Source: Actinobacillus sp.
GTDB lineage: Bacteria; Pseudomonadota; Gammaproteobacteria; Enterobacterales; Pasteurellaceae
Direction: 5' to 3'
Assembly (NCBI GenBank): GCA_020026155.1
Contig: JAHHQX010000004.1
Span: forward strand, 58,100 to 122,099
DNA length: 64,000 bases
The position numbers and the translations under genes are program-made. This document shows positions 60,819 through 64,000 of the stretch, in pieces. The number at the start of each line of letters is the position of its first letter. Within the stretch, counting starts at the first letter, position 1. The notes under the pieces were generated by a model. That model was not told the DNA's origin, did no database searches, and was given only the letters and a program-made list of their open reading frames with translations.

Positions 60819-61204
60819 TATCGTTCGATACTGTACGTTAGGTCCCGAGCCTCATCTCCCGTCATTCCACGGAATCCCCAACAATGGGCAGGCTGTTCTT
60901 TTATCGTGATCTCAACATCAATCGGAGAGATGCCTAGTTTATCTTCTAATTCACTAAATAACATTTTTATTAAGCGTTTCTTAGTAAACTCGGTACGTCC
61001 TTGCATGAGGTTAATTTCGATAACCGTAAAGTCATCAGTACGACCCTCAGGATAGTAGTAATCTTCTGCTTCAAGCCCAATAAAACGCAATGCGTGTTTT
61101 TTGGGAGGAATGCCTAGTTCAAGATGTAAGCAATGGAAGATAATATCCATTAGTTGTTGTTTGCGAGGCTGAATTTTTGTTTTTAAACCATAAACAATAA
61201 TCAC
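60818..61204 (-). CDS. Tautomerase-fold protein without Pro-1
   Basis: The 128-residue product belongs to a Pasteurellaceae/enteric group of the 4-OT/MIF superfamily: KQQLMDIIFHCLHLELGIP, RFIGLEAEDYYYPEGRTDDFT, VIEINLMQGRTEFTKKRLIK and ITIKEQPAHCWGFRGMTGDEA. True tautomerases use an N-terminal Pro right after Met; here the start is MIIVYG, so the usual catalytic base is missing. It may be an unrelated enzyme on the same fold or a regulatory trimer. Single gene with terminator. Confidence 0.8.
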   Translation of the reverse strand: MIIVYGLKTKIQPRKQQLMDIIFHCLHLELGIPPKKHALRFIGLEAEDYYYPEGRTDDFTVIEINLMQGRTEFTKKRLIKMLFSELEDKLGISPIDVEITIKEQPAHCWGFRGMTGDEARDLTYSIER

Positions 61205-61330
61205 GGTTTTAGTTATCCTTTGTTATAGTACGTTGAAGTAACGTTCTTTTATTAAAACGAGGCATAACTTTTTTGTCAAGTTATGGCATTTTAAATTCAA
61301 TGAGATTAGATCATATCTATTTCATTTACA

Positions 61331-61360
61331 GAAAAAATCCCATCACGTGGATGGGATTTA
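61331..61360 (-). terminator. Terminator of the pyruvate dehydrogenase operon
   Basis: AAATCCCATC and GATGGGATTT form a 10-bp stem with loop ACGTG; a left A run reads as U on the minus strand. It lies about 20 bp past the lpd stop. Confidence 0.88.
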
Positions 61361-61380
61361 TTTATTCCATAAGAATCAAC

Positions 61381-62799
61381 TTATTTCTTTTTCGCTTTTG
61401 CGTTTGGTAAGTCAGTTACAGAACCTTCAAATACTTCTGCAGCTAAACCGATTGATTCGTAAAGAGTAGGGTGAGCGTGGATAGTTAATGCAAGATCTTC
61501 TGCATCGCAACCCATTTCGATTGCTAAGCCGATTTCGCCTAATAATTCACCACCGTTAGCACCAACGATTGCACCACCGATAATGCGGTGAGAATCTTTA
61601 TCGAAGATAAGTTTAGTCATACCTTCTGAGCAGTCAGACGCGATTGCACGACCTGATGCAGCCCATGGGAATTTAGCCACTTCGTAGTTGATGTTTTCTG
61701 CTTTACATTCTTTTTCTGTTTTACCAACCCATGCAACTTCTGGCTCAGTATAAGCGATAGATGGGATAGTTTTTGGATCAAAGAAGTGTTTTAATCCTGC
61801 GATAACTTCCGCAGCTACGTGACCTTCATGAACACCTTTGTGAGCAAGCATTGGTTGACCAACGATATCACCGATAGCGAAGATATGAGGTACGTTGGTA
61901 CGCATTTGTTTATCAGTACGGATGAAACCACGTTCATCAACGTTTACACCTGCTTTTTCTGCAGAGATAAGTTTACCATTTGGTGTACGACCGATCGCAA
62001 CAAGTACAGCATCATACACGCGAGTTTCAACGCCGTTTTTACCTTCCATAGATACATGGATGCCATCTTCTTTCGCTTCAACCGCAGTTACTTTGGTTTC
62101 TAAAAGAAGGGTAAATTTATCTTTGATTTGTTTAGTGAATAGTTGAACAACGTCTTTATCCGCAGCAGGGATAACTTGATCGAACATTTCAACTACTTCG
62201 ATTTGAGAACCTAGCGCATGGTAAACTGTACCCATTTCTAAACCGATGATACCGCCACCCATGATAAGAAGTTTCTTAGGAACTTCTTTTAAGCGAAGCG
62301 CGTCTGTTGAATCCCAGATACGTGGATCTTCATGTGGAATGAATGGTAATTGGATAGGACGTGAACCCGCAGCAATGATTGCGTTATCAAAAGTTACTTT
62401 AGTTTCGCCTTCAGGGCTTGTAACGATCATGCTGTTCGCGCTGTCAAAGTTTGCATAACCATTGATAACTTGAACTTTACGCATTTTAGCCATACCAGCT
62501 AAACCGCCAGTTAATTGACCGATTACTTTATCTTTCCAAGAGCGGATTTTTTCTAAATCAGTTTTAGGTTCGCCGAATACCACACCGTGAGCTGCTAAAG
62601 ATTTTGCTTCATCAATAACTTTTGCTACGTGTAATAATGCTTTAGATGGAATACAACCTACGTTTAAGCAAACACCACCTAGGGTTGAGAAACGTTCAAC
62701 GATAACGGTTTCTAAACCTAAGTCAGCACAACGGAATGCCGCTGAATAACCAGCAGGACCACCGCCGAGTACAACAACTTGAGTTTTAATTTCTTTCAT
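61381..62799 (-). CDS. lpd: Dihydrolipoamide dehydrogenase (E3)
   Basis: E3 reoxidises lipoyl groups of the pyruvate and 2-oxoglutarate dehydrogenase complexes. The 472-residue product has the FAD motif VVLGGGPAGYSAAFRCADLG, the redox disulfide GGVCLNVGCIPSKALLH, the NAD motif MGGGIIGLEMGTVYHALG, FAIGDIVGQPMLAHKG and the active His in HAHPTLYESIGLA. Length equals E. coli (474). Last gene of an aceE-aceF-lpd operon; the product's partner AceF ends 85 bp upstream. Confidence 0.97.
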   Translation of the reverse strand: MKEIKTQVVVLGGGPAGYSAAFRCADLGLETVIVERFSTLGGVCLNVGCIPSKALLHVAKVIDEAKSLAAHGVVFGEPKTDLEKIRSWKDKVIGQLTGGLAGMAKMRKVQVINGYANFDSANSMIVTSPEGETKVTFDNAIIAAGSRPIQLPFIPHEDPRIWDSTDALRLKEVPKKLLIMGGGIIGLEMGTVYHALGSQIEVVEMFDQVIPAADKDVVQLFTKQIKDKFTLLLETKVTAVEAKEDGIHVSMEGKNGVETRVYDAVLVAIGRTPNGKLISAEKAGVNVDERGFIRTDKQMRTNVPHIFAIGDIVGQPMLAHKGVHEGHVAAEVIAGLKHFFDPKTIPSIAYTEPEVAWVGKTEKECKAENINYEVAKFPWAASGRAIASDCSEGMTKLIFDKDSHRIIGGAIVGANGGELLGEIGLAIEMGCDAEDLALTIHAHPTLYESIGLAAEVFEGSVTDLPNAKAKKK

Positions 62800-62884
62800 T
62801 TTTTACCTCGAATAATTTGCGATTAAATTTCGCCTATTTGTTGGGTAGAAGTGGGCAAATAGAGTGCCCACTGAATAATATTTA

Positions 62885-64000
62885 TTACATTGCTAAATGA
62901 CGTAAGTCAGCAAGAACTTGGCTTAAGAATGTGATGAAACGCGCACCATCAGCACCATCGATCACACGGTGATCGTATGATAATGATAATGGAAGCATTA
63001 AGCGTGGTTCAAATTCTTTACCGTTCCATACAGGTTCCATATCTGATTTAGAAACACCTAAGATAGCAACTTCTGGTGCATTCACGATTGGAGTGAAGTG
63101 AGTACCACCGATACCACCAAGGCTAGAAATAGTGAAACATCCGCCTTGCATGTCGCTACCAGTTAATTTACCTTGACGTGCTTTTTGTGAAACTTCCATT
63201 AATTCACGAGAAAGTTCAAGAACGCCTTTTTTGTTTACATCTTTAAATACAGGAACAACTAAACCGTTTGGTGTATCAACAGCAACACCGATATTTACAT
63301 ATTTTTTCAAGATAACGCTTTCGCCATCTTCGCTTAATGAGCTGTTAAATAGTGGGAATTGTTCAAGTGCTTTCGCAACTGCTTTCATGATGAAAACAAG
63401 CGGAGTAATTTTAACGTCTTGTTTAGTTTTCGCTAAGAATGCATTGCGTTCTTTACGGAAAGCTTCAAGACCAGTGATATCTGCTTTATCCCATTGAGTA
63501 ACGTGTGGAATCATGACCCAGTTACGGTGTAAGTTTGCACCAGAGATTTTTTTGATACGAGATAATGGTTGAACTTCAGTTTCACCGAATTTGTTGAAGT
63601 TAACTTTTGGCCATGGTAATAAACCTAAGCCTGCGCCGTCCGCTTTACCGCTTGCTACTGCACCGCTTTCAACTGCTTTAACCGCTGCTTTAACGTAAGC
63701 TTGAACGTCTTCTTTCATGATACGACCTTTACGACCAGTACCTTTAACTTTGTCTAAGTTAACGCCAAATTCACGTGCTAAACGACGAACAACAGGAGTT
63801 GCGTGTGCGAAAGATTTTGCAGATTCAACTTCAGATGCGCTTGCTGCCGCTGCTGGTTGAGCTACTGGAGCTGGTGCTGCCGCTGGAGCTGGAGCCGCTG
63901 CTGCTGGTTGAGCTGCTGGAGCAGGTGCTGCAACTGGTGCGCTTCCCGCAACTTCAAAACGCATGATTAAAGAACCAGTAGAAACTTTGTCACCTACTTT
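62885..64000 (-). CDS. aceF: Dihydrolipoamide acetyltransferase (E2), 3' part
   Basis: E2 core of pyruvate dehydrogenase; it accepts acetyl groups on lipoyl domains and transfers them to CoA. The window holds the last 371 codons: the end of a lipoyl domain (KVGDKVSTGSLIMRFEV), a long Ala-Pro linker (APAPAAQPAAAAPAPAAAP and so on), the E1/E3-binding domain (FAHATPVVRRLAREFGVNLD, GTGRKGRIMKED) and the catalytic domain with the active site DHRVIDGADGARF. The reading frame is open to the window edge and the start lies outside, so the gene is partial here, not broken. Lipoate could be supplied through LplA at 15020. Confidence 0.96.
   Translation of the reverse strand, partial: KVGDKVSTGSLIMRFEVAGSAPVAAPAPAAQPAAAAPAPAAAPAPVAQPAAAASASEVESAKSFAHATPVVRRLAREFGVNLDKVKGTGRKGRIMKEDVQAYVKAAVKAVESGAVASGKADGAGLGLLPWPKVNFNKFGETEVQPLSRIKKISGANLHRNWVMIPHVTQWDKADITGLEAFRKERNAFLAKTKQDVKITPLVFIMKAVAKALEQFPLFNSSLSEDGESVILKKYVNIGVAVDTPNGLVVPVFKDVNKKGVLELSRELMEVSQKARQGKLTGSDMQGGCFTISSLGGIGGTHFTPIVNAPEVAILGVSKSDMEPVWNGKEFEPRLMLPLSLSYDHRVIDGADGARFITFLSQVLADLRHLAM

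Overview
The window comes from the chromosome of an AT-rich gammaproteobacterium of the family Pasteurellaceae (Haemophilus/Aggregatibacter/Pasteurella relatives). This rests on oapA, an H. influenzae-like xerD-rdgC and mukFEB-sbcB order, the lptCAB-ptsN-rapZ cluster without rpoN or npr, and small compact intergenic regions. By eye I find only one exact Haemophilus-type uptake core (AAGTGCGGT, inside oapA), so it does not look like H. influenzae or H. parainfluenzae itself. No rRNA, tRNA or CRISPR array was found.

Region by region: 1-3300 is the decayed end of an integrated element. It holds a P2-type portal gene, arrays of short direct repeats, a 40-codon integrase stub, a tandem family of five tiny two-helix membrane proteins (two of them shifted at poly-T runs) and a shortened antidote gene. 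3300-16030 is mostly core and on the minus strand: a coiled 22-residue-repeat protein, oapA, epmB, glyS, an intruding FRG-domain gene, glyQ, a nitroreductase, glnE and lplA. 16030-21200 is accessory: a broken small gene, a CPBP membrane protein, a Met-rich outer-membrane protein, a 50-residue membrane protein, and a PTS operon (IIB-IIC-IIA) behind a perfect CRP site. 21500-32930 is core: pykA, xerD with an MFS gene, rdgC and mukF-mukE-mukB.

32989-42344 is a genomic island between mukB and an EamA transporter gene. On the minus strand it carries a retron: a candidate msr-msd RNA, an 87-residue membrane protein and a reverse transcriptase with the NAxxH and VTG motifs. Divergent from it are a zeta-type kinase toxin and a lipoprotein, followed by an operon of three different dynamin-like GTPases. 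The content suggests a defence island, and this is the strongest candidate for a new system in the window.

42565-64000 is again core: EamA transporter, sbcB, Sel1 protein, dinB (with a LexA box), htpX, epmC, matP (with a matS-like site at its start), a TerB-like protein, ppnN, a Lon-like protease, priC, prmB, a CueR-like regulator, rapZ, ptsN, lptB, lptA, lptC, an aromatic/aspartate aminotransferase, a tautomerase-fold protein, lpd and the 3' part of aceF. ptsN has Lys where the phosphorylated His should be. A family of about 42-bp palindromes (CGCCCC..AAAATTTT..GGGGCG) recurs at gene 3' ends across the window and also marks the joints of the retron/dynamin island.
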